Shown here in pieces: positions 52,524 to 61,544 of a stretch of DNA of 64,000 nt. Both the position numbers and the translations under genes were made by a program. The DNA is from Sphingobacterium hungaricum (GTDB lineage: Bacteria; Bacteroidota; Bacteroidia; Sphingobacteriales; Sphingobacteriaceae). Each line of letters opens with the position of its first letter. The first letter of the stretch is position 1. The DNA lies in assembly GCF_015210005.1 (NCBI RefSeq), contig NZ_MU158697.1:62001-126000 (forward strand), written 5' to 3'. The notes beneath the pieces were generated by a model, which saw nothing but the letters and a program-made list of their open reading frames with translations, searched no databases and had not been told where the DNA came from.

Positions 52524-52987
52524 TGAAAAATCTACTACTGATCATATTATTAGTGCTTGTTACAAAAGCAAGTTTGGCACAAAGTTCAAAAGAAATCCAA
52601 TGGATTTCTTTTGAACAATTGTCAGATTCGCTATCTGTAAATCCAAAGAAAGTATTTTTATATTTTCATACCGATTGGTGTGTCTATTGCAAAAAGATGG
52701 ATCGAGAAAGTTTTCAAAATGAAGAAGTCATTCAAAAGCTCAATAAAGATTATTATGCCGTCAAATTGGATGCTGAAACGACCGACACCATTTATTTTGA
52801 ACAAATTCCTTATACCAATAAATCAATTGTAAAACGCAGCAATCAATACCATGCTTTAGCAGAAGCCTTTATCCCAAAAGGCCAAGAAGCTGCATTTCCG
52901 CTAACCCTAATCCTGTCGGAAAATTTTACAATCACCCAACGTCAGACTAAATATTTAAGCATTAAGGATTTATTAAGAAATTTATAA
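52523..52987 (+). CDS. exported thioredoxin-family protein
   Basis: A 154-residue exported protein with signal peptide MKNLLLIILLVLVTKASLAQ and a thioredoxin-like fold. The redox motif is HTDWCVYCKKMDRESFQNEEV near residues 49-69 (W-C-V-Y-C), and IPYTNKSIVKRSNQYHALAEAF near 95-116 leads to the PLTLIL strand containing the cis-proline equivalent. It starts in the stop codon of the TonB receptor gene (TAATG), so the two are coupled. It may keep periplasmic cysteines of the receptor or its cargo reduced; that is inferred from position. Confidence 0.82.
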   Translation: MKNLLLIILLVLVTKASLAQSSKEIQWISFEQLSDSLSVNPKKVFLYFHTDWCVYCKKMDRESFQNEEVIQKLNKDYYAVKLDAETTDTIYFEQIPYTNKSIVKRSNQYHALAEAFIPKGQEAAFPLTLILSENFTITQRQTKYLSIKDLLRNL

Positions 52988-53056
52988 GTATTTTTACTTC
53001 ATGTGTAGCAATAGTATGTAGGTCGCCGTTATAGGGGTTAAACAATTTACTTCAAC

Positions 53057-53656
53057 ATGAACTATTTTATTAAATTTCTTTCCATAACAAGTTTAATCGC
53101 TGTTATATTTTCATCTTGTAATAAAAGTGACGATTTTGATAATGAATACTATAAAGAGCAACAACGCTTAGACTCTACGTTGAACGCTCAAAAAAATGTT
53201 TTAAAAACGTACGCGGAAGAGAATTTCACTACTCCAATTTTAGACACAGCTACTGGAATTTGGTGGGAATTGCTAGAGGAAAATGAAAATGATGCGTACA
53301 CGTACAATCTAGCATATGCAGGCTTTCTATACGTCGTTCCTCCCACTGTAAAAGTAATTTTTTCTGGAGAGCTATTAAATGGCGTCCAAGTAGAAGGCGG
53401 AGCTGAACCAGTTGAAAAGATTGTTGGCGGAAGCCAAGGACTGCCGCTTGCATGGCAATATGCTTTCTATCCTAGAACATTGCCTTACGATGGCATTTCG
53501 AGAACAGTTGGTGGTTTTACACCTAAGGGCTTGAAACTAGGCGCTAAAATCCAATTCGTAACATCTTCAGTTTGGGCTTATGATAATGTGGCCAAAGGAA
53601 ATATTCCTGCGGACTCGCCATTGCATTACACGATCGAAGTCACTGAAATAAAATAA
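53057..53656 (+). CDS. FKBP-like lipoprotein, diverged active site
   Basis: A 199-residue lipoprotein with lipobox IFSSC (C21) and an FKBP-type C-terminal domain. VKVIFSGELLNGV near residues 96-108 aligns with the V-x-V-x-Y-x-G-x-L start of FKBP, and IPADSPLHYTIEVTEIK closes the fold like IPPNAPLxFxVEL. The canonical DGxxFD step is replaced by NGVQVEGG, so isomerase activity is questionable. It is 42 bases before a paralogue with the same layout. In Bacteroidota such lipoproteins include GldI, but this is not a clear GldI. Confidence 0.72.
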   Translation: MNYFIKFLSITSLIAVIFSSCNKSDDFDNEYYKEQQRLDSTLNAQKNVLKTYAEENFTTPILDTATGIWWELLEENENDAYTYNLAYAGFLYVVPPTVKVIFSGELLNGVQVEGGAEPVEKIVGGSQGLPLAWQYAFYPRTLPYDGISRTVGGFTPKGLKLGAKIQFVTSSVWAYDNVAKGNIPADSPLHYTIEVTEIK

Positions 53657-53698
53657 CACAAAAACTAAAATAAAAAATTAATCTAACACAACCATTAA

Positions 53699-54325
53699 AT
53701 GAAACAATTCGGAAAACTATTTTTATTTGCCACTTTAATTGCCAGCATATTTTCTTCTTGTATGAACAAGGAAGACGGTGATTTTTATGATCCTGCTGCG
53801 CAATATCAATTGGAAAAACCCATCATCGAAGAGTATGCTAAAACAACATTAACAAACCCTGTGTTTGATGAAGAGACAGGAATTTGGTACGAAATAATAA
53901 ATCCAGGTGAACCCGGAAGTTACACCTATTCTGTAAAAGATACTTCGAATCAAAAAGTAACTTGGACTGAAGCTAGAGTTAAATATGAAGGAAAGCTAGT
54001 GAAAACTGGAGTTGTCTTTGATAAGTTTGAAGCTGATACAGGTGCAATTATGCCTATCTACTTAAATTTCACAACAGGCCAGATCGGTGTGATTATGAGC
54101 TGGAACTATGTATTTATTCCAACAGATATCGGTGGTTTCAACTGGGATGGGATTTTCACAAGCGGTTTGCAAAAAGGAGCGAAAATTCGTTTTGTGACTC
54201 CTTCAACTTTAGGATACTACAACAGAACAGACATTCCTAAAATCCCTGCAAACTCTCCATTAGACTTTACTGTCGAAGTATTGAGTTTAAAGAACAAATT
54301 GGTCAAACCTACCGTGGGTCAATAA
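53699..54325 (+). CDS. FKBP-type prolyl isomerase-like lipoprotein
   Basis: A 208-residue paralogue of the preceding gene product, with lipobox IFSSC (C21). ARVKYEGKLVKTGVVFDKFEAD near residues 97-118 keeps the VFD step of FKBP that the first copy lacks, and WNYVFIPTDIGGFNWDG near 140-156 and IPANSPLDFTVEVLSLK near 182-198 fill the rest of the fold. Both are 42 bases apart on one strand and end at a terminator. Gliding protein GldI is also a lipoprotein FKBP, and gldB lies next to this gene, but equivalence to GldI is not shown. Confidence 0.75.
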   Translation: MKQFGKLFLFATLIASIFSSCMNKEDGDFYDPAAQYQLEKPIIEEYAKTTLTNPVFDEETGIWYEIINPGEPGSYTYSVKDTSNQKVTWTEARVKYEGKLVKTGVVFDKFEADTGAIMPIYLNFTTGQIGVIMSWNYVFIPTDIGGFNWDGIFTSGLQKGAKIRFVTPSTLGYYNRTDIPKIPANSPLDFTVEVLSLKNKLVKPTVGQ

Positions 54326-54356
54326 AACGATAATTTAATAACTAAACTAAACAGCT

Positions 54357-54388
54357 ATAGGAGATCTAATCATTAGGTCTCCTATTTT
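54357..54388 (+). terminator. terminator between the FKBP lipoprotein pair and gldB
   Basis: ATAGGAGA pairs with TCTCCTAT; an inner CTAA-TCA-TTAG extension strengthens the hairpin, followed by TTTATTTT. The end reaches the gldB stop on the opposite strand. Confidence 0.7.
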
Positions 54389-55418
54389 ATTTTCCTTTGA
54401 ATTTTGAGTCTTCCAGTATTTGCTGTGCAGGAATTTTGTACAGTTCTTTCAAATCCATTTCAGGATTCTTTTCCATGTATTTTCTAACCATTTGCCAGCC
54501 CATATACATGCCCAGCTTAGGCGCTGAGGAATTATTTTCTCCTAGCTCCGCTGTGAATGGCGCCTCGGTAAAATATTTCTGAATCTGTAGCTGATCCGTG
54601 CTATACAACAAATTTTCCTGAAGAAACCAAGCCCAAACATCCTTCTGATAAGATTTTGCCCAATTCAGCTGATCAGTCGTATATCCAATCTTTAATGTAT
54701 CCGCAACATTCGGCAGCACACAATCCATGGAATACAAAATCTTTCCTTGGTAAACCATATGTTCTAAGGTACTCACATCCAAATTTTCCTGAGGGAACAA
54801 ATCTTCTCTTAGCACCGTTTCGACAACGCGCGGAACGATATTTTCTGGAGTAAATCTTCTGGAAATATACAATGGGATAGAATTGACCAAAGCTGGATAA
54901 AAACGAGAATCTGACCCTAAAAACATATCCAATCCAATGCCGACATAACCTTCGCCAGTCGGAACTTGAACACCGAAACCTGAATAAAAACTTATAAAAC
55001 GAGGTAATTCATAATCTGGAAAATAATAGGTTAAGTAAGCGAAGGCGTCCGATAATCCTTCCTCTTGACTTTTTAAATTTGGAAACTTTTCATTTACTGA
55101 TTTGATCAATTCATGGGAATCCCGCGTACCCAAAATAGTTTCCATAATGCTTTTAATTTTTACAGTATCCTTTGGGTCGCCAGCCTCCAACATGTAAATC
55201 ATGTAGTCGGTATAAAAATTCCCGTATTCCTTCTGAAATTTCCTATTCATATCCAAAATGCTTGCGCTGTCTATGGACGAAAATTCTTGATCAAAACGCT
55301 CAATTTTAATATTCTTTTTTAGCGCAGAAACATCGGGCAGCTTTTTTGTATTCTGGCAAGATAATGCGAGTAAAATGGGTACAAACAGAAAAACTTTACA
55401 AAGCAATGGATATCTCAT
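54387..55418 (-). CDS. gldB: GldB-like gliding motility lipoprotein
   Basis: A 343-residue lipoprotein resembling GldB of gliding Bacteroidota. Signal peptide MRYPLLCKVFLFVPILLAL ends at lipobox ALSC (C21). KIERFDQEFSSIDSAS near residues 37-52, YFPDYELPRFISFYSGFGVQVP near 131-152 and EGYVGIGLDMFLGSDSRFYP near 155-174 match the family. The open frame runs 17 codons further upstream without a signal, so ATG 55418 is used. It is adjacent to the PorT-like and NAD synthetase genes; gldC, which often accompanies gldB, is not seen here. Confidence 0.8.
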   Translation of the reverse strand: MRYPLLCKVFLFVPILLALSCQNTKKLPDVSALKKNIKIERFDQEFSSIDSASILDMNRKFQKEYGNFYTDYMIYMLEAGDPKDTVKIKSIMETILGTRDSHELIKSVNEKFPNLKSQEEGLSDAFAYLTYYFPDYELPRFISFYSGFGVQVPTGEGYVGIGLDMFLGSDSRFYPALVNSIPLYISRRFTPENIVPRVVETVLREDLFPQENLDVSTLEHMVYQGKILYSMDCVLPNVADTLKIGYTTDQLNWAKSYQKDVWAWFLQENLLYSTDQLQIQKYFTEAPFTAELGENNSSAPKLGMYMGWQMVRKYMEKNPEMDLKELYKIPAQQILEDSKFKGK

Positions 55419-55440
55419 AGCACATTTATATGGGTTCGGA

Positions 55441-55448
55441 CAAAAATA
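55441..55448 (-). promoter_or_regulatory. -7 box (TATTTTTG) upstream of gldB
   Basis: The minus strand reads TATTTTTG, 22 bases before the gldB ATG, matching TAnnTTTG. A TTG at the usual -33 distance is not evident. Confidence 0.4.
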
Positions 55449-55492
55449 ATTATTAATTTTACATAACATGTTACATCAAAAATTTTAATAGC

Positions 55493-56119
55493 TTGAACAA
55501 AATTATTCTATCCCTATTCTTTCTTTTAGCTACAACTTTTTCGTTTGCTCAATCCTATTATAGTTATCCCGAAAAAAACATTTCTTTAGGTTTATCCTTT
55601 GATCCAAACATCAGCTGGCTGTCTTATGGAGACAACCATAATAAAAGTGTGGATTCTAAATTCGGATATTCGTATGGGCTAGTAGCCGATCTGGGTTTCG
55701 CTAGAAATTATTATTTCTCTACAGGATTATCCATCAGCACCTTAAATAGTTTTGTCTATGACGAATCCATTGCAAATTCAGGAAAAGATATTCGTTTGCA
55801 ATATGCAGAAGTTCCATTGTCCATTAAGTTAAAGACGAATGGAAGTTCAGTTGGCCGATTTTACGGCTTGTTTGGTTTTACGGCAGGCGTCAAAGTTTCC
55901 GGTAAAGAGAAGCTAGAAAACAGCGATCAGTACCAAGCCATTTCCGGCGATGATATTTTTCGCTTAGGCTTGCAAATTGGAACTGGCGGAGAATTTAGGA
56001 TTGGAAACAGCTTATCTTTCTTAACAGGAATAACCTACAACAATGGATTTACAAGAGCGATAAAAGATGGCTCGCCAAAAACGTCCTACGTTGCATTAAA
56101 ACTTGGTCTTTTATTTTAA
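55493..56119 (+). CDS. outer-membrane beta-barrel protein, PorT-like
   Basis: A 208-residue exported protein with signal peptide (to about residue 19, ending SFAQ) and eight alternating amphipathic strands typical of the PorT/OMP_b-brl family; GYSYGLVADLGFARNYYFSTGLSIST near residues 54-79 and LGLQIGTGGEFRIGNSLSFLTGITYN near 158-183 show the pattern. Whether it is the type IX component PorT is uncertain. The only start near the signal is TTG 55493. It is divergent from gldB and ends 17 bases before the NAD synthetase start. Confidence 0.7.
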   Translation: MNKIILSLFFLLATTFSFAQSYYSYPEKNISLGLSFDPNISWLSYGDNHNKSVDSKFGYSYGLVADLGFARNYYFSTGLSISTLNSFVYDESIANSGKDIRLQYAEVPLSIKLKTNGSSVGRFYGLFGFTAGVKVSGKEKLENSDQYQAISGDDIFRLGLQIGTGGEFRIGNSLSFLTGITYNNGFTRAIKDGSPKTSYVALKLGLLF

Positions 56120-56135
56120 TATCACACATTGGTCT

Positions 56136-57773
56136 ATGAATATTGCATTAGCACAATTAAATTATCATATTGGAAATTTCGATCTAAATACGGAGAAAAT
56201 TATTCAGTCAATCCAAACCGCTAAAGATCAAAAAGCTGATTTGATCGTTTTTGCTGAATTGGCAATTGGAGGATACCCGGCAAAGGATTTATTGAAAAAC
56301 CGAGCTTTCATCCAACTTTGTGAACAACATATCGAACAGATCAAAGCGCATTGCAAAGGCATAACCTGCATCATTGGTGCGCCGATTCAAAATAAAGATG
56401 GGGAAGGCAAAGGATTATTCAACGCTGCGTTGGTTTTGCAAGATGCTCAAGTGATTTATGCACACAAGAAAGGCCTATTGCCCGATTACGATGTATTTGA
56501 CGAATATCGGTATTTCGAACCGGGAAGAAATTTTCATTGCGTGACAGTCAATGACACAAAAATCGCACTGACGGTATGTGAAGACCTTTGGGATGATGAT
56601 GACACGAATTCTTACGTGGGGGATTTCATGGACGAACTTCGCCAGGAAAATCCAGATTTAATTATCAATATCGCGGCCTCCCCTTTCTCCTACGTGCATT
56701 TTAATAACCGTGTGGAGGTTTTGCGAAGAAATGTGATCAAAGCCAACTGTCCGCTAATCTATGTCAATCAAGTCGGCGCACATACGGATATAATCTTCGA
56801 TGGACGCTCTTTGGTGATGAATAAAAAAGGCGAAATTGTCTGTCGCCTAAAAGCATTTCAAGAGGATTTCTCAACCATACAAATTCACAATTTAGAAACC
56901 TATCAAGCTGAAACTGTGGGTTCGGAAGAATCTGAAATCAGCTTAATTCATCAAGCATTGATTTTGGGATTAAAAGATTATTTCTCGAAATCTGGATTTA
57001 AGAAAGCGGTTTTAGGATTGTCCGGAGGTTTAGATTCTGCATTGGTTGCCGCTTTGGCTTGTGAAGCTCTAGGCTCAGAAAACGTATTGGCGGTTTTGAT
57101 GCCCTCTAAATTTTCTTCAGGGCATTCTTTAAAAGATGCGCTTGACCTAGTAACCAATACGGGCTGTTCGCATCATATCGTTCCAATTCAGGATGTGGCC
57201 GATAGCTTTGAACATGCGCTAAGCGAAGTTTTTAGCGGAATGGCGCCAGGCATAGCCGAAGAAAATATCCAAGCTCGGACTCGAGGAACCTTATTGATGG
57301 CTATTTCAAATAAATTTGGACATATTCTGTTGAATACATCCAATAAAAGTGAATCAGCAGTGGGTTATGGAACTTTATACGGCGACATGGCGGGTGCATT
57401 ATGCGTAATTGGCGATGTGTATAAAACGCAAGCTTATGAGTTAGCGAATTACATCAATCGCGAAAAAGAAATTATTCCTTTGAATACGATTACGAAAGCA
57501 CCTTCAGCCGAATTGCGCCCTGACCAAAAAGATTCGGATTCATTGCCAGATTATGGTCTTTTGGACAGTATTTTATATCAATTTATAGAAAAAGAGAAAT
57601 CAGCAGCTGAAATCATCCATTTAGGATTCGATGAAGAGACCGTTTTAAAAATTTCGAAACTGTTGAACAATGCCGAATTTAAGCGTTTTCAGGCACCTCC
57701 AATCTTGCGCGTTAGCCCAAAAGCTTTCGGTGCGGGACGATTGATGCCATTAGTTGCAAAATATCCATTTTAA
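56136..57773 (+). CDS. nadE: glutamine-dependent NAD+ synthetase
   Basis: A 545-residue two-domain enzyme making NAD+ from deamido-NAD with ammonia from glutamine. The N-terminal nitrilase domain has E in VFAELAIGGYPAKDLL near residues 42-57, K in YAHKKGLLPDYDVFDE near 110-125 and C in IALTVCEDLWDDDD near 143-156. The synthetase domain has VLGLSGGLDSALVAALACEALG near 290-311 (P-loop SGGxDS). ATG 56136 is used; the 11 codons upstream overlap the PorT-like gene. In F. johnsoniae a NAD synthetase gene is also next to gldB. Confidence 0.94.
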   Translation: MNIALAQLNYHIGNFDLNTEKIIQSIQTAKDQKADLIVFAELAIGGYPAKDLLKNRAFIQLCEQHIEQIKAHCKGITCIIGAPIQNKDGEGKGLFNAALVLQDAQVIYAHKKGLLPDYDVFDEYRYFEPGRNFHCVTVNDTKIALTVCEDLWDDDDTNSYVGDFMDELRQENPDLIINIAASPFSYVHFNNRVEVLRRNVIKANCPLIYVNQVGAHTDIIFDGRSLVMNKKGEIVCRLKAFQEDFSTIQIHNLETYQAETVGSEESEISLIHQALILGLKDYFSKSGFKKAVLGLSGGLDSALVAALACEALGSENVLAVLMPSKFSSGHSLKDALDLVTNTGCSHHIVPIQDVADSFEHALSEVFSGMAPGIAEENIQARTRGTLLMAISNKFGHILLNTSNKSESAVGYGTLYGDMAGALCVIGDVYKTQAYELANYINREKEIIPLNTITKAPSAELRPDQKDSDSLPDYGLLDSILYQFIEKEKSAAEIIHLGFDEETVLKISKLLNNAEFKRFQAPPILRVSPKAFGAGRLMPLVAKYPF

Positions 57774-57831
57774 AATTAAACCATTACTAATTCACAGAGT
57801 CTTACAGATAATTAAGCTAAAAAATATTCTT

Positions 57832-58410
57832 ATGAAAAGGTTCATATTTTTCTTGTCAGCAGGGCTAATTTTGTTTTTAGCATCTTGCTCTTCGTATCGC
57901 TATAACACGACGCGTATACAAAGTGTAGATTTTTCACAATACAAAACTTACGGATGGCTTCCTGGAGCAGATTCCTTATCCAAAGGATATTTCTCAAATG
58001 ATATTGCCGAAGAAAAAATTCTTTCAACAGCTAATCAAGAATTGGAAGCTCGCGGTTTGACCTATTCTAAACAGAATCCAGATATATTGTTCAGATACAT
58101 TTCCATCGTTAATAACAAAAGCAGAATGGTGTATGCTACTCCTTATTACGGAATGGGCATGGGCTGGGGTTGGGGCTGGGGATGGCACAGACCTTGGGGA
58201 TTCTATGGAGGTGGATTTAGTTATCCTGTTGGAAAAGAAAAATTCCGTTACGCTCATTTAATCATTGAAGCTGTAGACCGCAAAACAAATAAAGTAGTTT
58301 GGCAAGCAAGAGGTTCGGGTGAAGTTAACGCTCCTGAAAAAGCAATTAACAAATTACCAAAATTAGTATCCGGGATTATGAAAGAATATCCGGTTGCGCT
58401 AACAAAATAA
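57832..58410 (+). CDS. DUF4136 lipoprotein
   Basis: A 192-residue lipoprotein; signal peptide MKRFIFFLSAGLILFL ends at lipobox LASC (C19). The DUF4136 domain follows, with SVDFSQYKTYGWLPG near residues 33-47, a tryptophan/glycine-rich loop (GMGMGWGWGWGWHRPWG) near 105-121 and HLIIEAVDRKTNKVVWQARGSGEV near 142-165. Function of DUF4136 is unknown. The open frame extends 26 codons upstream, overlapping nadE, but only ATG 57832 starts a signal peptide. It ends at a terminator. Confidence 0.82.
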   Translation: MKRFIFFLSAGLILFLASCSSYRYNTTRIQSVDFSQYKTYGWLPGADSLSKGYFSNDIAEEKILSTANQELEARGLTYSKQNPDILFRYISIVNNKSRMVYATPYYGMGMGWGWGWGWHRPWGFYGGGFSYPVGKEKFRYAHLIIEAVDRKTNKVVWQARGSGEVNAPEKAINKLPKLVSGIMKEYPVALTK

Positions 58411-58415
58411 AACAC

Positions 58416-58444
58416 AAAAAATCGCCTCAAGGGCGATTTTTTTT
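58416..58444 (+). terminator. rho-independent terminator after the DUF4136 gene
   Basis: AAAAATCGCC and GGCGATTTTT pair around a TCAAG loop, followed by a T run. It may also serve the minus-strand GntR gene ending at 58468. Confidence 0.85.
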
Positions 58445-58467
58445 GCTTGTTTTTATACATCCTTAAT

Positions 58468-59505
58468 TTAAAGGGAGCTTCTTAAAGTTAGGTAAAAAGG
58501 AATTTCGACGTGCTCGGTCGATTTGTTCTTAATCAATTGCGCAGCAGCCTTTCCCATCATTTCAAAATCTGTCGAAATTGTCGTGATGCCATTTAAAATA
58601 AACTTTTTCAGCGGAGTTTCATTGTATGAAATAATACCGACATCCTTTCCAATCTGAAAATTTTTCACGATAACCTTATCCAATAAAGTTACCAAATCAT
58701 CTTCCGCCAAATTGATGTAACAAATGCCCTTCGCTATTTTTTCTTTGGACACATTGCTGACCAAAATATGATTGAAAGCATATTGTTGACAAAATTTATA
58801 GAAGCCCTTGATGATTGCTTTCGGATAATCGCTGTTATCAGGAAATATCAATTTTAGCGTATTGTATTTGCTCAATTCCTCTAGCGCTTCCTCTAAAGCG
58901 CCATAAATATCCTTTTCATAATTCTCATAGACCGCAGGAAATAAACCCGGAAGGTCTTCAATCATTCTCCCTAACAAAACTAATTTCTCTGTCGGAATCA
59001 GTTTGACAACATCCGCAGCTTGATCCCTGCCCTCTTTAAAATGCGGAAAAACCACATAATGCTCATAGGTCTTGGTCAGGTTTTTTAACAATGTCCGCAA
59101 ATAAGAAATGTCGCTGTTGTACACAAATAAATCCAGCGAGGCATCCTCTCCCATTTCTCTGGCAAAGGAATCATAGACAATTTTTTTATGCGCGCTCAGC
59201 TTGTTGAGGAAAAGAGCAATTTTCTGCCGCTGTTTCACGTCTGCTGTGGCAATGAAATAACCCTTTCCTGGAGTGGAAGCAATCACCTCTTTATTTTTCA
59301 GAAACTTATACCCTTTTTCGACGGTATCTCTAGAAATATCCAAATATAAGCTTAGCTCATTGATGGAAGGCAGCATTTCGCCTTTGACAACCGAACCCAT
59401 TTTCACGGCCTCAATAATCGCATTTGCCAATTGTAGATATTTCGGCGTAGCCGAAAAATCACTTATCTCGATGGTCATCAGAAAATTGGAAATGTTTTGA
59501 GTCAT
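58468..59505 (-). CDS. GntR-family regulator with LacI-type ligand domain
   Basis: A 345-residue transcription factor. The N-terminal GntR winged helix spans about residues 15-85 (ATPKYLQLANAIIEAVKMG near 18-36, LPSINELSLYLDISRDTVEKGYKFLKNKEVIASTPGKGYFIA near 44-85). The rest is a periplasmic-binding-protein/LacI-like sensor (about 95-340, with IFPDNSDYPKAIIKGFYKF near 215-233). Bacteroidota use this type to control sugar use. A second ATG at codon 10 is an alternative start. It lies downstream of two GH78 genes on the same strand, so it probably senses their product; that is inference. Confidence 0.85.
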   Translation of the reverse strand: MTQNISNFLMTIEISDFSATPKYLQLANAIIEAVKMGSVVKGEMLPSINELSLYLDISRDTVEKGYKFLKNKEVIASTPGKGYFIATADVKQRQKIALFLNKLSAHKKIVYDSFAREMGEDASLDLFVYNSDISYLRTLLKNLTKTYEHYVVFPHFKEGRDQAADVVKLIPTEKLVLLGRMIEDLPGLFPAVYENYEKDIYGALEEALEELSKYNTLKLIFPDNSDYPKAIIKGFYKFCQQYAFNHILVSNVSKEKIAKGICYINLAEDDLVTLLDKVIVKNFQIGKDVGIISYNETPLKKFILNGITTISTDFEMMGKAAAQLIKNKSTEHVEIPFYLTLRSSL

Positions 59506-59619
59506 ATACTATGTATAAATGAATGTCCGAGGTCTATGATATTCTAAGATAAAAAAATCTTCGTTCAATTCATCCGCTATGCCGATTATATATTTTATTT
59601 CTATAACGAATCCTATGAT

Positions 59620-61356
59620 TTATTTGACAATTTTAATTCCTCTAGGCGCTTTTATTTTAGAAATAACCTTTCCATTCGCATTTTTACTATGCTTGATTTC
59701 AATCACTCCGAATTTCGTCGGAAATGTACCTTCTACAAAATCCAGATGCCCTAGATTGGGTTTGATTCTATATTTTGTACCGCCGGGTTCGGCTAACTGG
59801 ACTCCCAATACGTGCTCGGATAACCAAGCCGTGGGACCTGAAGCCCATCCATGACTCAAACTATGTCGATGTCCGACATAACAGTAAGCTCCAAAATCAC
59901 CGTGGATATCGACTTTTCCAGCGGGTACAGGTTCGTCAATTCGAGTTGCATTCGGTAACCATTCCATATTGAAATCTTCCCAAAAAGTCGTGGCTCCCAA
60001 ATCAAGCATCGCTCCCCAATAGGTGGAGATAATTTGTATGGCTTCATCGTATTTCCCAGCTTTCGCCATTGCCTGCAACATGTAATAGCCATAAAACGTA
60101 GAAAAGTTTTTGGCTCCGCCAACAGACAAAACCTCATTATAGGCTTGCATCGGATCCATCATATCGCTCAGAGAAAGCAACGCTGCCGCCTGCTTGGATT
60201 GATTATGCTCGGGAAGATGTTTGCGTAGATTCAAAACCGTTTCTTCACATAGTTTTTTTGTTTCTTCATCTTTCAGAAATTCGCTGATCAAAGCAGCTTT
60301 TTCCAACGATAGAATTGTCATCGATTGAAGACCTGCATGGATTGCCAATGGATCTTCACTAGAAGGCCAGTCCAGAAAACGCGTTCCATCCATCGACTCT
60401 TTATTTCCGTCGATTTTGCTAATGATCTGCTTTACTAAGTTTTGCAGATAAGGTTTTTGTTCTTCGAGGTAAGCCAAATTTCCATGCTGCATGTACCAAT
60501 CATAATGGATAATGATCCACCACATCGAATAGGTACTGATACCCGACATCCAACCCGGCAACGGTGTGGCGTCGCGTGCTAAATCTAAGCTTTTGGGCAC
60601 GACTTCGTTGTATCCAAAAACAGCATTGATCGTGGAAACTTCGGGATGTAAATCACCAACCCAAACCAATCGATCACGTTTAATCCCATCCCATAAAAAA
60701 TCTTGCATATTGACGTGAACCGTATAGGCTCCAACATCCCAAATTTTATTTAAGCGTTCATCGCTGCTCTTAAACGTTCCCAAATAGGGAATATCCCGAT
60801 AGGTTGCGATTGCACGCAATTCTCTCAAATGCAATTCCGCATCGGCATCCAAAAAGTCTATTCTCGCAAAGCGAAATCCAGATTCTCCAGTTTGATTTTT
60901 ACCGAGCCATGGCAGTTTCATTGTGAAATCACGCATCGCATGATCGTTTGTTGCGCCCTTTTCGCCAATATCAGACATCGCTTCGCTTACAGATTCACCC
61001 ATGCGAATCCGAATATTGCGCGCAGCATTTCCTGCCCACATCCCTGTGACGATTTCGACAGAACCATTCAACTCCTTCCCAAAATCAACTAAAATACTGC
61101 TTGTTGCTTTGCCTGTGTTTTTTAATATGACGCTATGGGTATTCGTTAAATTTGCTTGGCCATCGCCTTCATTCAATAAGTTCTGCGCTTGGAGCACATC
61201 TCCTTCCGACCAGACAATCCTCGTCGGATAAATATATTCTCGCGTCAGCGGACTAATGTGTTCTTTATTGTCGCTCAGCCGATGCTGCGCAATAGAATTA
61301 ACTGATAGAAAACTGCTTAATACTATGCTGGACAATAAGAGGAATCTGCTTTTCAT
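59620..61356 (-). CDS. alpha-L-rhamnosidase family protein (GH78-like), exported
   Basis: A 578-residue exported protein with a signal peptide (to about residue 24, ending SIAQ). A beta-sandwich region (about 30-180) has VDFGKELNGSVEIV near 90-103 and ESGFRFARIDF near 158-168, then an alpha/alpha six-hairpin domain with DFLWDGIKRDRLVWVGDLHPEVSTINAVFGY near 218-248, and a C-terminal strand domain near 515-578 (SGPTAWLSEHVLGV). This is the bacterial alpha-L-rhamnosidase fold. It may release L-rhamnose or another sugar; the specificity is not fixed by sequence. It follows another GH78 gene by 188 bases. Confidence 0.83.
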   Translation of the reverse strand: MKSRFLLLSSIVLSSFLSVNSIAQHRLSDNKEHISPLTREYIYPTRIVWSEGDVLQAQNLLNEGDGQANLTNTHSVILKNTGKATSSILVDFGKELNGSVEIVTGMWAGNAARNIRIRMGESVSEAMSDIGEKGATNDHAMRDFTMKLPWLGKNQTGESGFRFARIDFLDADAELHLRELRAIATYRDIPYLGTFKSSDERLNKIWDVGAYTVHVNMQDFLWDGIKRDRLVWVGDLHPEVSTINAVFGYNEVVPKSLDLARDATPLPGWMSGISTYSMWWIIIHYDWYMQHGNLAYLEEQKPYLQNLVKQIISKIDGNKESMDGTRFLDWPSSEDPLAIHAGLQSMTILSLEKAALISEFLKDEETKKLCEETVLNLRKHLPEHNQSKQAAALLSLSDMMDPMQAYNEVLSVGGAKNFSTFYGYYMLQAMAKAGKYDEAIQIISTYWGAMLDLGATTFWEDFNMEWLPNATRIDEPVPAGKVDIHGDFGAYCYVGHRHSLSHGWASGPTAWLSEHVLGVQLAEPGGTKYRIKPNLGHLDFVEGTFPTKFGVIEIKHSKNANGKVISKIKAPRGIKIVK

Positions 61357-61544
61357 GCTTGCTGTGTTTATAATTTAGATTTGACGACTAAATGTATTAA
61401 ACTTAAAGCATTTCTCCATCCTGTACTTACATGAAAACACCACTATTAGTAATGAAAAATCTACGCAAAATTTTCTGATGGCCTTTGGCAAATCAATCTA
61501 AGATTGCTCAAAGTGTCATCCATTAATAGCTTGCTTACTTAGCT

